A program made the position numbers and the translations under genes. Below, piece by piece: positions 28,948-39,080 of a DNA stretch of 64,000 nt; positions within the stretch are counted from its first letter, which is position 1, and each line of letters opens with the position of its first letter. The notes beneath the pieces are model-generated. The model was not told the origin of the DNA, did no database searches, and saw nothing but the letters and a program-made list of their open reading frames with translations. The DNA lies in NCBI GenBank assembly GCA_977017575.1, contig CDRNVI010000026.1:372001-436000 (forward strand). The letters run 5' to 3'. This DNA is from Paramoeba atlantica (taxonomy: Eukaryota; Discosea).

Positions 28948-31900
28948 ATGGATTTCCTCAGCACCATTGATTTCGCCGCCGCTCTCGACGAGGAGGAGGA
29001 GGAGGAGGCCAAGAACCACGCCTCACGGTACGGCCGGCTCCACCCCTCCCAGCGTGGGCTTCACCCTTTCCTCCCCTCACCCTCTTCAACGACCACAACC
29101 CCGATGGCCCCCTTTACACGTCAAACTACCCAACCCAGTGATTTCGGTCCCACACAGGATTCGGTGTATTCGCTCGGTACCACTCAAGAGGATACCCAAG
29201 ATGATTTCAGTGATACTGAAGAAGACGAAGAAGACGAAAACTCCGAAGACCATGAAGATGAAGAAGAAAACGATGAAACCCCAAACGGTGACCGCGACGA
29301 AAATCATCCCAGTGTGTTTGCTCTTCACTCTGCCTCTTCTACACTATTATCTCAAAATACGGAAATTCAATCCATTGCCCCTTCTGAGGTGAACAGTGAT
29401 GAGAGCAGCTGTTCAAGTCTTGAGGAAGACGAAGAAGAAGACTATGAAGAAGGAGAGGATGGAAGGAAGGGGAAACGTAAAAAGGCCAACGGGGCCTTAT
29501 CCCATCTCCCGGCCCATGCCTGCGCGTACTGTGGGTGTGGGGACCCGGCCGCGGTGGTCCAGTGCGGGGTGGGACGCTGCGGGAAGTGGTTCTGTAACGG
29601 CCGCGGCTCCACCGCGGGGTCTCATGCCATCCACCATTGCATCCGGAGTAAACACAAGGAGGTGGTGCTGCACCCGGAGGGGTTGCTCGGGGATACCACC
29701 CTGGAGTGTTTCGTTTGCGGCAATAAGAATGTGTTTGTGCTGGGGTTCGTGCCGAGTTGTACCGAGAGTGTGGTGATTTTGCTGTGCCGGGATCCGTGTT
29801 TGGGAACGTCCCAGGCGGGAAGTGGGACGGATTGGGATCCGTCGACGTGGTTGCCGTTGATTGAGGATCGGAAGCTGTTGCCGTGGCTGGTGAAGTCGCC
29901 TTCGGCGGCGGAGATGGCACGGTGTCGGAAGATTACCACGGAGCAGATTGTGAAGCTGGAGGAGTTGTGGAAAACGAACCCGCAGGGGAGCATTGAGGAT
30001 TTGAATCCGGCGCAGGCTTCTCGTACCGGTCCGCTGGAGTCCGTTTGTTTCTTTTATGAGGATGCTTACCACTACCAAGCCGTGTTTACCCCTCTGATTG
30101 AGATGGAAGCCGCCTATGACGAGGCCATGAAGGCGTCACAAGCCATCACGAATGCGACAATATCGTGGACGCCGGGGATTAGTGGAAAAACCATGGCCAC
30201 GTTTGTGTTTCCTCGCGCCGACAGCGACACACGACTGGTCGTGGGAGACGAAATTCGTATTATACATCCCTCGGAAAAGCTCGCCGCCGAAAACCAAGGA
30301 AAGCTGTCCGGCGGTGCGAAAGACCCCACCTTGGGTGTTTTGTCGCGGGCTGTGGCGTCAAAGTCCGGAAAATCGAAATCTATATCGCTGCGTTCCTCGG
30401 GTGCGACCTTAAACGAATCCATTGCGCTGACGCTGGAGCAAAAGATTTTATCCCAGAAATGGCAGCAAGGGGCGTTCGACAAGAAGCCCGGCGACAAGAA
30501 GGTAAAGGGTGAGGACGAGGGGCTTGGGGTCGTGGGCACCGTCGTCCGCATCAATGTCACCCCCACCTCCACCGATGAGATCACCGTCGAACTCAAACCC
30601 ACGGAAGCGCAAAAAGTCCACACCGAGCTCACCCACGGGTACATCTGCGAAATGGTATGGAAACCGGTCACCTTTGAGCGCATGAAACAAGCCATGCGGG
30701 TGTTCGCCGCCGACGAGAGCAGCGTAAGTGCCTACCTCTACCACCGTCTCCTGGGCCACGCCGTGGAGCACCACCCCACCCTCCCCGTGGACCTCCCCAA
30801 AACCCTCCACGCCCCCTCCCTCCCCAAACTCAACCCCAGCCAGGCCGCCGCGGTGCGCAGTGTGCTCCCCCAGCCCCTGAGTCTTATCCAAGGCCCCCCG
30901 GGGACGGGGAAGACGGTGACCAGTGCCACCCTCGTCTACCACATGGCCTCCCTGAACAAAACCCAGGTCCTGGTCACCGCCCCCAGCAACGTGGCCGTGG
31001 ACCACCTCGCGGAGCGCATCGCGAAGACCGGGCTCCGTGTGGTCCGCATGTGCGCCCGGTCCCGGGAGAGCGTGCTGAGTGTCGTGGAGCCCCTGACACT
31101 GCACGCCCAGGTGGAGAGCCTAGCCACGAACAGCCCCCAGTGGAGCGAGCTGTACAAACTGCGCAAACTCCGCGACGTGCTGGGCCATCTCTCCACCGCG
31201 GATGAGCATAAATATGTCCATTTGTTGCGAAAAATGGAGAGCGAGCTGCTCCGGGGGGCGGATGTGGTGTGCACGACCTGTGTGGGGAGCGGGGACAGCC
31301 GTCTCGGTCGGTTTCGGTTCAAACATGTGCTGATTGATGAGAGCACGCAGTCGTGTGAGCCGGAGACGCTGCTGGCGCTGGTGCGCGGGGTCCGGCAGGT
31401 CGTCCTCGTCGGGGACCACTGCCAGCTGGGGCCGGTGATTTTGTGTAAGGAGGCGACGAAAGCGGGGCTCGGGCGGTCGTTGTTCGAGCGGCTCGTGCTG
31501 CTCGGGGTGCGGCCGTACCGTCTGCAGGTGCAGTACCGGATGCACCCCGCGATCTCGGCCTTCCCCTCCGCAACGTTCTATGAGGGGACGTTACAGAATG
31601 GGGTGACGCAGGAGGAGAGGCTGCGGGAGGAACACCCGTTTCCGTGGCCCTGCCCCCATAAGCCGCTGTTCTTTTACAACAGCATTGGGGCTGAGGAGCT
31701 CAGTGGGAGTGGCACGAGCTACCTGAACCGGGTAGAAGGGGCGCTGGTTGAGAAATGTGTCACCCAGCTCCTCCAAGTCGGGGTACTCCCCGATGATGTG
31801 GGGATTATTACCCCCTACGAGGGCCAACGGGCCTATGTGGTCCACTATCTACAACGAAACGGTACTCTCCCCTCGGACCTCTACAAACGTATCGAGGTCA

Positions 31901-32625
31901 GCTCCGTGGATGCGTTCCAGGGCCGGGAGAAGCAGTACATTATCCTTAGCTGTGTGCGAAGTAATGACCACCAGGGGATTGGTTTCCTCTCGGATGCGCG
32001 ACGGCTTAATGTCGCGCTTACCCGAGCCCAGAGCGGGCTGATCATTATCGGCAACGGTCGGGTGTTAAGTCGCAGCCCTCTGTGGCACGCGCTGATCTCC
32101 CATTACAAGGCCATGAGTCTGGTCGTGGAAGGGCCACTGAGTGGGTTAAAGGCTGTGAATCTCACTTTGCAGCGCCCCTATGAGATTCGCAGTGGGTTGT
32201 TTCGAACCCAGACCGAGTTGGTCGCGGGGGTCGGGGGGACAAAGGAACAAGCCGCAAATGTTGCTGTCCCCAAGACAGCGATGGAGGCCGCCCCTGAGAT
32301 GTATGACACCCCGATCGATGGGTCCTACTCCCGGGCCCTGCGTGAGGGGGGGAGGGGGGAGAAACCCTCCGCGGCCGGGGGTGAGGGCGTGGGCGGCACG
32401 CGGGAGGCCGCACTTCCGGGGTTGAACAAGGGAAAGGAGGCAGCGGGTGGGAAAAACAATGAACAAACAAGCCCAATGGAGACAGGAGCTGTCCCGTATC
32501 ACCCTCGCATGACGCCCGCGGCTCAGGCCCAGTCCTATGTGAAGGCGCTGGAGACCCATTTGCGGAAGCAGCCGGGGAGGGAGGCGGAAGGTGGCAGGGG
32601 GGCGGTCGGGGGTGGGAGGAGGTAA
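28948..32625 (+). CDS. UPF1: UPF1 RNA helicase (nonsense-mediated decay)
   Basis: A 1225-residue UPF1/RENT1 protein, the SF1 helicase that drives nonsense-mediated mRNA decay. An acidic, Ser/Glu-rich N-terminus (~1-180) leads to the Cys/His-rich domain that binds UPF2 (CAYCGCGDPAAVVQC to LLCRDPC, ~190-288). Then come the 1B domain, helicase motif I GPPGTGKT (~650), SNVAVDHLAERI, motif II DEST (~796), GDHCQLGPV, QYRMHP, SVDAFQGREK and VALTRAQ (~1022). A Gly/Ala-rich tail ends it. All catalytic motifs are intact. The middle is markedly GC-rich. This implies that the organism keeps an NMD machinery. Confidence 0.97.
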   Translation: MDFLSTIDFAAALDEEEEEEAKNHASRYGRLHPSQRGLHPFLPSPSSTTTTPMAPFTRQTTQPSDFGPTQDSVYSLGTTQEDTQDDFSDTEEDEEDENSEDHEDEEENDETPNGDRDENHPSVFALHSASSTLLSQNTEIQSIAPSEVNSDESSCSSLEEDEEEDYEEGEDGRKGKRKKANGALSHLPAHACAYCGCGDPAAVVQCGVGRCGKWFCNGRGSTAGSHAIHHCIRSKHKEVVLHPEGLLGDTTLECFVCGNKNVFVLGFVPSCTESVVILLCRDPCLGTSQAGSGTDWDPSTWLPLIEDRKLLPWLVKSPSAAEMARCRKITTEQIVKLEELWKTNPQGSIEDLNPAQASRTGPLESVCFFYEDAYHYQAVFTPLIEMEAAYDEAMKASQAITNATISWTPGISGKTMATFVFPRADSDTRLVVGDEIRIIHPSEKLAAENQGKLSGGAKDPTLGVLSRAVASKSGKSKSISLRSSGATLNESIALTLEQKILSQKWQQGAFDKKPGDKKVKGEDEGLGVVGTVVRINVTPTSTDEITVELKPTEAQKVHTELTHGYICEMVWKPVTFERMKQAMRVFAADESSVSAYLYHRLLGHAVEHHPTLPVDLPKTLHAPSLPKLNPSQAAAVRSVLPQPLSLIQGPPGTGKTVTSATLVYHMASLNKTQVLVTAPSNVAVDHLAERIAKTGLRVVRMCARSRESVLSVVEPLTLHAQVESLATNSPQWSELYKLRKLRDVLGHLSTADEHKYVHLLRKMESELLRGADVVCTTCVGSGDSRLGRFRFKHVLIDESTQSCEPETLLALVRGVRQVVLVGDHCQLGPVILCKEATKAGLGRSLFERLVLLGVRPYRLQVQYRMHPAISAFPSATFYEGTLQNGVTQEERLREEHPFPWPCPHKPLFFYNSIGAEELSGSGTSYLNRVEGALVEKCVTQLLQVGVLPDDVGIITPYEGQRAYVVHYLQRNGTLPSDLYKRIEVSSVDAFQGREKQYIILSCVRSNDHQGIGFLSDARRLNVALTRAQSGLIIIGNGRVLSRSPLWHALISHYKAMSLVVEGPLSGLKAVNLTLQRPYEIRSGLFRTQTELVAGVGGTKEQAANVAVPKTAMEAAPEMYDTPIDGSYSRALREGGRGEKPSAAGGEGVGGTREAALPGLNKGKEAAGGKNNEQTSPMETGAVPYHPRMTPAAQAQSYVKALETHLRKQPGREAEGGRGAVGGGRR

Positions 32626-33514
32626 AAGGCTTCGTGATTGAAGGAAATATAGGGAAACGAGATCTGTGGGTGGTGGAATACGGCATATGATATTTTTCTG
32701 TACGAAAACATTACGAAACGATTATTTTTGTGAGCGTGTGTGAATGACAGTGCCTGAATGCGAGGGTATCAAAGAGGTGACAATAGCGAAATGTGGTGAC
32801 TTTCGGACTTTTGGGAAAAGAACATCGTACTTTGCTTCAATGCGTGTTTCGCACATGTAATATTGCTTTTCCACTTATGATCAATGTGTAACCAGTAGCT
32901 TCCAAGACCCTAAAGATATGCGAAAGGTCTAACTCTTGGGAAACATCGTTCACATCCACAATTTTCGCGCATGGGCAACTTACAGTAAACATACTGAAGT
33001 GCACGTGTCTGTGAAACCTATTGCTTCTCTCCCGATTATGGAACCTTTCAAGACTCTCAATTTCGATGCACGTGCTCTCAGAGTATTATCCCTTTGAAAA
33101 GTGTGCGCCACATTATTTATTTCTTACATTATGTATGCAATACTGTTTGCTAATATTATTTTTATTTTTTCTCAAGGTATTCTTCTGGTAGGGTGCTCAA
33201 GGTGAGAACTTCTGTCACTCTGCATTTACTGCTATTCAAAGCATTTCGAATTGTAGTAAGAGAATACGTACTGTCGCTATCAGTAATGTCGCCACGATAC
33301 GGTAGCTAGTGTCGCTACTTTGTATGAAATTGTTTTGATGAACCTTGAAGAATCATGATGTCCTGCATTTATCAATTAATGATCGATTATTTTAAAATAA
33401 ACCGTAAAGGCTTGGATTCTAAAATTTTGATATACATTTCTCGGAGTAGTACTCCAGTGATTTTAATCTTTACTCCAATAGCAGACTCTTTTTTACATTG
33501 CACTCGTTCCAATT
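32626..33514. other. 889-bp intergenic region, no feature seen
   Basis: The longest spacer in the housekeeping block. It is AT-rich and has no protein-like frame, recognisable repeat or strong hairpin. It might hold a small RNA gene that I cannot identify. Confidence 0.45.
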
Positions 33515-34003
33515 ATGTCGTCTTCCAACGCCGATCCTCATGATTACTTTACCCAACTCACTACAGAGTTGGTATCGCTCGACGAAATACCCCCGAAACT
33601 TCATCCCTTCTCTGTCTCCAGTGCTTTTCCTGAGACAATAACAGGATGCAAGGCTTTGCTACTGCTGCACTACAATCGTCTACTCGCCTATCGTGGCTGC
33701 GCAGTACTCACACGTGAGAGGGAACTTATGAAAGCCATGCGAAACGGTTCGGTTGCCTCCCGAGATGAGATTCAACAATGGGTGGAGAGTTATCACACTC
33801 GAGAGATTGACTCACAGTCCATGGAACAGCCAGAGGTAGATGAGATTACACAAGCAAGCGCAAGCAAAATGGATAGAAATATCAACTGGGAAGTGCCTAA
33901 AACGTTGCGAGAAATTGATAATGCGCTTGCTCATCTCCGATACCTGTTAGATGCCGCAATTAAGCTGGAGGGGCCCAGAAAGGGGCTCGCGAAAAGCAAG
34001 TAA
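33515..34003 (+). CDS. Hypothetical 162-residue helical protein
   Basis: A complete frame from ATG to TAA with protein-like composition: mostly charged and Leu/Ala-rich, probably all-helical, with LLLLHYNRLLAYRGC and LREIDNALAHLRYLLDAAIKL as the most regular helices. No membrane segment, no known motif, and a basic C-terminus (GLAKSK). Position in the array and codon composition support a real gene; function unknown. Confidence 0.6.
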   Translation: MSSSNADPHDYFTQLTTELVSLDEIPPKLHPFSVSSAFPETITGCKALLLLHYNRLLAYRGCAVLTRERELMKAMRNGSVASRDEIQQWVESYHTREIDSQSMEQPEVDEITQASASKMDRNINWEVPKTLREIDNALAHLRYLLDAAIKLEGPRKGLAKSK

Positions 34004-34202
34004 ACTAACTTACAGTGTCAAATCTGGCTTCATGCCGAAATCCCGTCGTTGGTTGTTTGAAATTGTTTTTTTCGAATCTCTTTTCTCCACTCTGTGAGAG
34101 CTCATCGGCGATTACTCCGCAGTTAACGTCACATACCGACTTCCAACAGCCATATTGAATTAAAAGATCATCTCCTACAACCGCATCCTTCTTATTTTAT
34201 AG

Positions 34203-35540
34203 ATGCGATTTTTACGAGCCTCCTTTCTCTCTAACCCCTCTTACCTCCTTCCCCCCATGTTCCGCTTCCTTCGACATTTTCATTCCCCCTCCATTTTTCC
34301 CGCACTCCCCTCCCCTCTCCCCATTCACCCCACACTCCCCGACACGGACCCACAAAATCCCGAACACCTCGACGACGACGACGACATCTTTTCTTACCCC
34401 ACAAACTCTACCGCGTATCTTCGCGAGTCGGATGCTAAAATGTCTCCCCCCTCTTTTTCTTCTTCTTCTTCTTCTTCCAGCGAAAACAAAAATGCAACCG
34501 GAAAGAAAAAATACAATCCTCTCACGGCACGTCTTCAATGGTACGCGGCGCTTAACAACGCTGAGGACCTTGTAACGCCTGGGGGAATCCATCAGTGCCT
34601 TGAACGTGCAGAAAAGAGGCCATCACTTTCGGGTTCCGAGGCCCATCACACGGAATACGGCAACCCCCATCCGTTTCCGCACTATTACGGCATCGATGGG
34701 TTTACCTCTCCGGGGTTTTGTATTGCCGAGACCCACGCGGACCCCAGCCAGGGGTTTTGTCTCTCGATGGCTTATCTCCCGAAACAAGCCACCGTGGAGA
34801 TGCGCTATTTGCCGCAGAAAGCAAAGTTCGCCCCCGCGGTGGGGCTACGGAGAATACAAGACGACCGTGGAGAACGGTTTAAGGAGGACAGTGAAGCCTA
34901 TCTGGGGAGGGGGGAGGAAAAAGGGAGAAACACCTGCGAACTGGTGATTGAACCCAGCGATCCCGGAGCCCCCGAATTTGACCCGCGACGGATGATGTAT
35001 AAAAGAATTCATCCGATTTGTGTGGCGAAAATAATAGCGGTGGTGGAAAATCGCATTCCCGAGATGGAATTTCGGAACTTCGATAAAGAGGTTCGTGTAG
35101 CGTTTTGGAAGATGAGGGAAAACGGTTTTGCGCTGTTTCTGGCAGGGAACCAGATGCGACTTCCCGGAGCGCCTCATATTGAGACCACATTGACGTTTGA
35201 AGGCGAACATGTCACACAGTTACATCAGTTTCTAATCAATGCGCTCATAGCTAGTTTTAGCCGATCGGAGGGTGGGGTAAAACTCCCAGAGCTTCGCACA
35301 CGCGCACAGTTGCGGCAGTCCGCAATGGAAAAATTTGGATCTTGTCTGTTTTGTAAGGCGAAGGGTCACTATGAGAGCATGTGTCCGATACGAGAGAGAG
35401 TTCACAAGTGTGTGTATTGTTCGCAGGAAGGGCACTACGAGGCGCGCTGCCCTAGATGTAAGATATGCAGTCACTGTCGGCAGCGGGGTCACGGGTCACA
35501 GGATTGTCCGCTGAACGTGTGGTTCGGCGCAGCAAACTAG
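34203..35540 (+). CDS. CCHC zinc-knuckle protein, probably mitochondrial
   Basis: A 445-residue protein. The N-terminus is basic, hydroxylated and acid-free (MRFLRASFLSNPSYLLPPMF, then RFLRHFHSPSIF), like a mitochondrial presequence; Asp-rich and Ser-rich runs follow (~60-100). The central ~270 residues form an unrecognised domain beginning at YNPLTARLQWYAALN. The C-terminus carries three CCHC knuckles: CLFCKAKGHYESMC, CVYCSQEGHYEARC and CSHCRQRGHGSQDC. Such knuckles bind single-stranded RNA or DNA, so an organellar RNA-binding role is an inference. Ends in TAG. Confidence 0.72.
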   Translation: MRFLRASFLSNPSYLLPPMFRFLRHFHSPSIFPALPSPLPIHPTLPDTDPQNPEHLDDDDDIFSYPTNSTAYLRESDAKMSPPSFSSSSSSSSENKNATGKKKYNPLTARLQWYAALNNAEDLVTPGGIHQCLERAEKRPSLSGSEAHHTEYGNPHPFPHYYGIDGFTSPGFCIAETHADPSQGFCLSMAYLPKQATVEMRYLPQKAKFAPAVGLRRIQDDRGERFKEDSEAYLGRGEEKGRNTCELVIEPSDPGAPEFDPRRMMYKRIHPICVAKIIAVVENRIPEMEFRNFDKEVRVAFWKMRENGFALFLAGNQMRLPGAPHIETTLTFEGEHVTQLHQFLINALIASFSRSEGGVKLPELRTRAQLRQSAMEKFGSCLFCKAKGHYESMCPIRERVHKCVYCSQEGHYEARCPRCKICSHCRQRGHGSQDCPLNVWFGAAN

Positions 35541-35997
35541 TACACCGACGTACCGTATCAAATGCAATCATTATGTAACAGGTTGCGTTACGGGAACCCG
35601 TCAGTGGTATCGTGCGGTGCAATCCGGTAATACAATATGGGACGCCGTATTTTACCTTCAGTGGGATAGTTTCGGCAATCACCCTGGTTGACCCCGGTTG
35701 TGTCCAGAGTAGAAAAGTCCGGATCAAGGTCGCATTTTGAGTGAGGTCTCTCCCTCGTGGTCTCTTTTTTAAAATCGTGGTGTGTGTTCTGTCCTTCATC
35801 CGGGCGTCTTCCTTGAACATCTCAACTACATAACTTTGTCCATATGAAACTCACAAAATATAGTATATTTTTAATCTCACACAAGATGCTGAGCACAATG
35901 AAACAAAAACTTTCTCATTACCATCTCAGCTCCACAAAAACAAAACTTTCTAGGCCTTTTTATCTTCCTCCTCTCCCTTCCCACCAGCCCCCCCCCC
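35541..35997. other. Intergenic region ending in a strong pyrimidine tract
   Basis: No gene is convincing here. The last 45 bases are nearly pure pyrimidine with AG at 35986-35987, 11 bases before the M3 peptidase ATG, which is a likely trans-splice acceptor. Confidence 0.45.
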
Positions 35998-37923
35998 ATG
36001 TTCTCTCGCTGCCTTCGTCGTCTCTGCGCCGTCCCCCTGGACCCCTCCTACACCGCCATGAATTTTCTTCAAACACCCAAAACGCTTTGCAAAGGGGCAA
36101 GAGCAGCCAAGGAGGTCTGCACCCAGCTCTACCAGCTCCTGGAGAAGCCCCTAACGCCGCAGCACCGACACGACGTGCTGGACTCCATGTCGAACACGCT
36201 TTGCTTGGTGCTGGACCCATGTGAGTTTGTGCGGCACATGCACCCGGGGAAGGCGTATAAGGAAGGCGCCCAGGAAGCGTTCTCAGAGGCCCACACGTTC
36301 ATGTGTGAACTCAACACCAGCGCGTTTCTCTACGAGCAGTTGTTGATTGTAACCAAGCCTGAGGCGTTTGCCACGCTGGACTCAGAATCGAAGAAAAATA
36401 TTGTCCAACTGAAACGGGATATGGAATCCAATGGCATTCACCTCCCCGAGAGTCAGCGTAAAGAAGTGATGGAGTTGAATTGTGAGCGCGAGGAGATCGC
36501 GGCGCTTTTTCTACAAAAAGAAGGTCAGCAAAATCCCATAGGGACGTTACGGAAGCTGCTGTTGTGTCGTCGGGCCTTAGCAAAGCGGCTGGAGTTTGAT
36601 AGTTTTGCGGCGCAACAACTGCGGGGCACGATTCTGGACTCCCAGGAGAAAGTGTGGCACTTTTTATGTGCGGTCTCTCATAAGTATTGGCCCCAGGCGG
36701 TAAAGGAAATTGAATTTCTTCGCACGCTTCAGGGAAATGCGAAATGAACCCAGGAGTTTACAGATGACGCCCGAGCCATGACTTCGCATAGCTATCGACG
36801 CCGGGAGGATGCTCTTCATCTGGAGGAATACTTTAGCGTGGCGAATTGTTGGAAAGGGATTGAGATTCTGTGTGCAGAGGTTTTCGGGCTCACGTTACGT
36901 GAGCTGCCGATGCCTGCCCATGAGCGGTACCACCCGGAGGTGCAAAAATTTGCCGTGATGCATGACACAGAGGGGTTTATGGGGACCATCGTGGTTGATT
37001 TGTTTAGCCGCCCGGATAAAGGGTGCCAGGCTGGGCATATGACCGTACAACTGGGTTGTCGCCCACACGCAGGGGTGATGGAACAAATTGGAGTCAAGGT
37101 CCCTCCTCGACAGTTTCCAATAGTGGTGCTAACCTGCAACGCAGGTAGTGTCTCTCTACCCCAGCGTAATCCCGATGGTACCTGCAACCGGGAGACCACT
37201 CGGATGCACGCCCATGAGGTGACAACGCTGTTTCACGAATTCGGCCACGCCGTGCATAGTATCTTTGGTCAAACTACGGTGCAGAACCTCGCGGGAACCC
37301 GCAGCAGTATTGACTTTGTCGAGACTTTTAGTCAGCTGTTTGAGCTTTTTATCAGCTCCCCACAGTTTGTGCAGCGTTTCGCAAAGAATATGCAAGGGGA
37401 GCCGATTCCTCGAGAAAAAGTGGAGAAATACGCGGAGATACGAAACCAGCTCCGGGCGTGTGACATTATGGATCAAGTCGTGATGTCGGGGATTGACCAG
37501 GCCGTACATGGGCCACAGCCTATCGCGACGTATTTCCCCAAGCCCGGGAGTAGAAAAGGGGAACTTGCGAAACTCGTTATCGGCCATTTTGATGATTTTG
37601 GGGAGGGCATTTTGGATATGGCAAAGTTGATGGTGCAGATCGGTAAGCCACTGAGCCCAATAGTCCCAACCGAAAAGGGTGTCCTGCGTTCCCTGTCGAC
37701 CGAGCACATGGCGTCCTATCCTGCGACTTACTACGGTTACCTCTACAGCGCAGTATTTGCACGACGTATCTGGGATAAGTTTTTTAGTCGCAATCCTCTA
37801 AGCCGAGAGGAAGGCGACCGGCTACGTAAAGAGGTACTGAGCTACGGAGCCGATTGCGATCCACGACTAACTCTACAAGAATATTTGAAGGAGGATTTGG
37901 ATAATTTGGAGGTTTGGGTATGA
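35998..37923 (+). CDS. M3-family metallopeptidase (mitochondrial intermediate peptidase-like), interrupted by one TGA
   Basis: Two open stretches in the same frame, 35998-36747 and 36748-37923, are separated only by a TGA at 36745-36747. Together they cover a full-length M3 oligopeptidase of ~640 residues. The N-terminal half has the helical lid region (LELNCEREEIAALFLQ-like, LLLCRRALAKRLEFDSFA). The C-terminal half has the zinc site HEFGHAVHS at about 37234, then GTRSSIDFVETFSQLFE, and a C-terminus with SYPATYYGYLYSAVFARRIW. The start MFSRCLRRLCAVPL fits mitochondrial import, hence mitochondrial intermediate peptidase, which trims imported precursors. No frameshift accompanies the stop. The residues around it still align with the family, so recoding, a sequencing error or a very young pseudogene are all possible. 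A 54-base in-frame intron would remove conserved sequence. Confidence 0.82.
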
Positions 37924-38243
37924 GCATTTCAGAGGGCTACCTTTCCGTAATCTAATCTACTTTTCTATATTTGAATGAGTATTTAAAAAGTCGTTTTCAG
38001 GAAGAAGTGGTTTTCTTCAAATGTTTTTTTCAGCTGAATTCCATCCAATACACTCCGTTTTTTTATAAAAATAAGGATACGAGGAACATTCACTTTTTCA
38101 AACCCTTTTTTCCAACACTCTCATAATTTTGTCCTCTCTTTACCTTAATCGTCATCTTTCCCTCTCTTATCTCAAACTTTAAAACCAAGCTTTTCTTCTT
38201 TTTTATCCAACGCTCTCTTCCCTCTCCACCCTCCCCACTCCCG
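37924..38243. other. Intergenic region, pyrimidine-rich at the end
   Basis: AT-rich, then ~100 bases rich in T and C before the CYTH gene. No gene or repeat recognised. Confidence 0.45.
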
Positions 38244-39080
38244 ATGGAAATCGAGTGCAAAGTGATTCTCCCCACCGCCTCCGACGTCTCCGCCCTTCTC
38301 ACCCTCCTCGGTCAACCTCTCGCCGAGGAGCGCCAAGAAAACCATTTCTTCGACTCCCCGGACGACTCGCTTCGTAAAAACCACAGCGCGCTACGGCTGC
38401 GGCGGGTCCACGGCAACCCCCTGGCCGAGTGCTCGCTCAAGGAGGATTCCGAGACCTCCCACGGGACGACACTGCGCTGGGGGACACGAGCCTCGGTTCC
38501 CGAGACCCTCGCGAATGAGATTTTACAACATCCTGATCGTTTGCTATGGGAAGAGGCCGAGACCCAAACCGAGAAACTAAAAAAGGTACAAAGTACGAAT
38601 AAAAAAGAGACCGACGTGGAAGGCAGTAAGGAAGCACAGCATGAGGGTAACGAACAACAGGTTGAAAAGGACAGTCTGAAGCAGAAGCGTAGTATGGCTG
38701 CCGTGCCTACCCAGAATCCGGTCAGCACGGTGTTACGTTCCAAGTACCAGATCGAGACGCTTCACTACCTTGGGGGGTTTCGTAACTACCGTCGGGTGTT
38801 TGCGTACCCCAATCCGGTGGTCCAGCCCCACGGGTTGTTAGTCAAGCTCGATGAGGTCACGTTCCCGTTTCATACTTCCCTGTTCGAGGTGGAGGTCTCC
38901 GGGATTGTGGTCCCGATGGGAGATGTGCTGGAGGAGTTTTGTACACGGCTCCAAGAGGCCAACGTGGGGTATCGTAAAAGTGAGGGGTCGAAATATGAAA
39001 CGTTTGTCAAGGGAAAGGCGAACGCCATGATGTCGTGTGATATTCGGAACACGGAGACGTCGCAAGGGGCAACGAAATAG
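38244..39080 (+). CDS. CYTH-domain protein (triphosphate tunnel metalloenzyme)
   Basis: A 278-residue protein with the CYTH fold. It shows the N-terminal metal-binding strand MEIECKV (the E.E.K signature), HFFDSPDDSLRKNHSALRLRR, ECSLKED, then after a linker RSKYQIE, GGFRNYRRVF, VKLDEVTFPFHTSLFEVEV and a final YRKSEGSKYETFV. Members hydrolyse or cyclise triphosphates, such as thiamine triphosphatase and class IV adenylate cyclase; the substrate cannot be told from sequence. A Lys/Glu-rich insertion (~108-150) separates the two halves of the barrel. Ends in TAG. Confidence 0.85.
   Translation: MEIECKVILPTASDVSALLTLLGQPLAEERQENHFFDSPDDSLRKNHSALRLRRVHGNPLAECSLKEDSETSHGTTLRWGTRASVPETLANEILQHPDRLLWEEAETQTEKLKKVQSTNKKETDVEGSKEAQHEGNEQQVEKDSLKQKRSMAAVPTQNPVSTVLRSKYQIETLHYLGGFRNYRRVFAYPNPVVQPHGLLVKLDEVTFPFHTSLFEVEVSGIVVPMGDVLEEFCTRLQEANVGYRKSEGSKYETFVKGKANAMMSCDIRNTETSQGATK

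Noticed and set aside
29339-32686. Long minus-strand frames opposite UPF1
   Set aside because: They arise from the high GC content of the UPF1 coding strand and show Pro/Arg/Ala-rich nonsense composition.
36745-36747. TGA read as tryptophan throughout the genome
   Set aside because: PTH2 ends with TGA exactly at the family's conserved C-terminus, and tryptophan is encoded by TGG in all genes examined.
36700-36756. A 54-base in-frame intron removing the TGA from the M3 peptidase
   Set aside because: It has GT and AG ends but would delete residues that align with the family, and no other gene here needs an intron.
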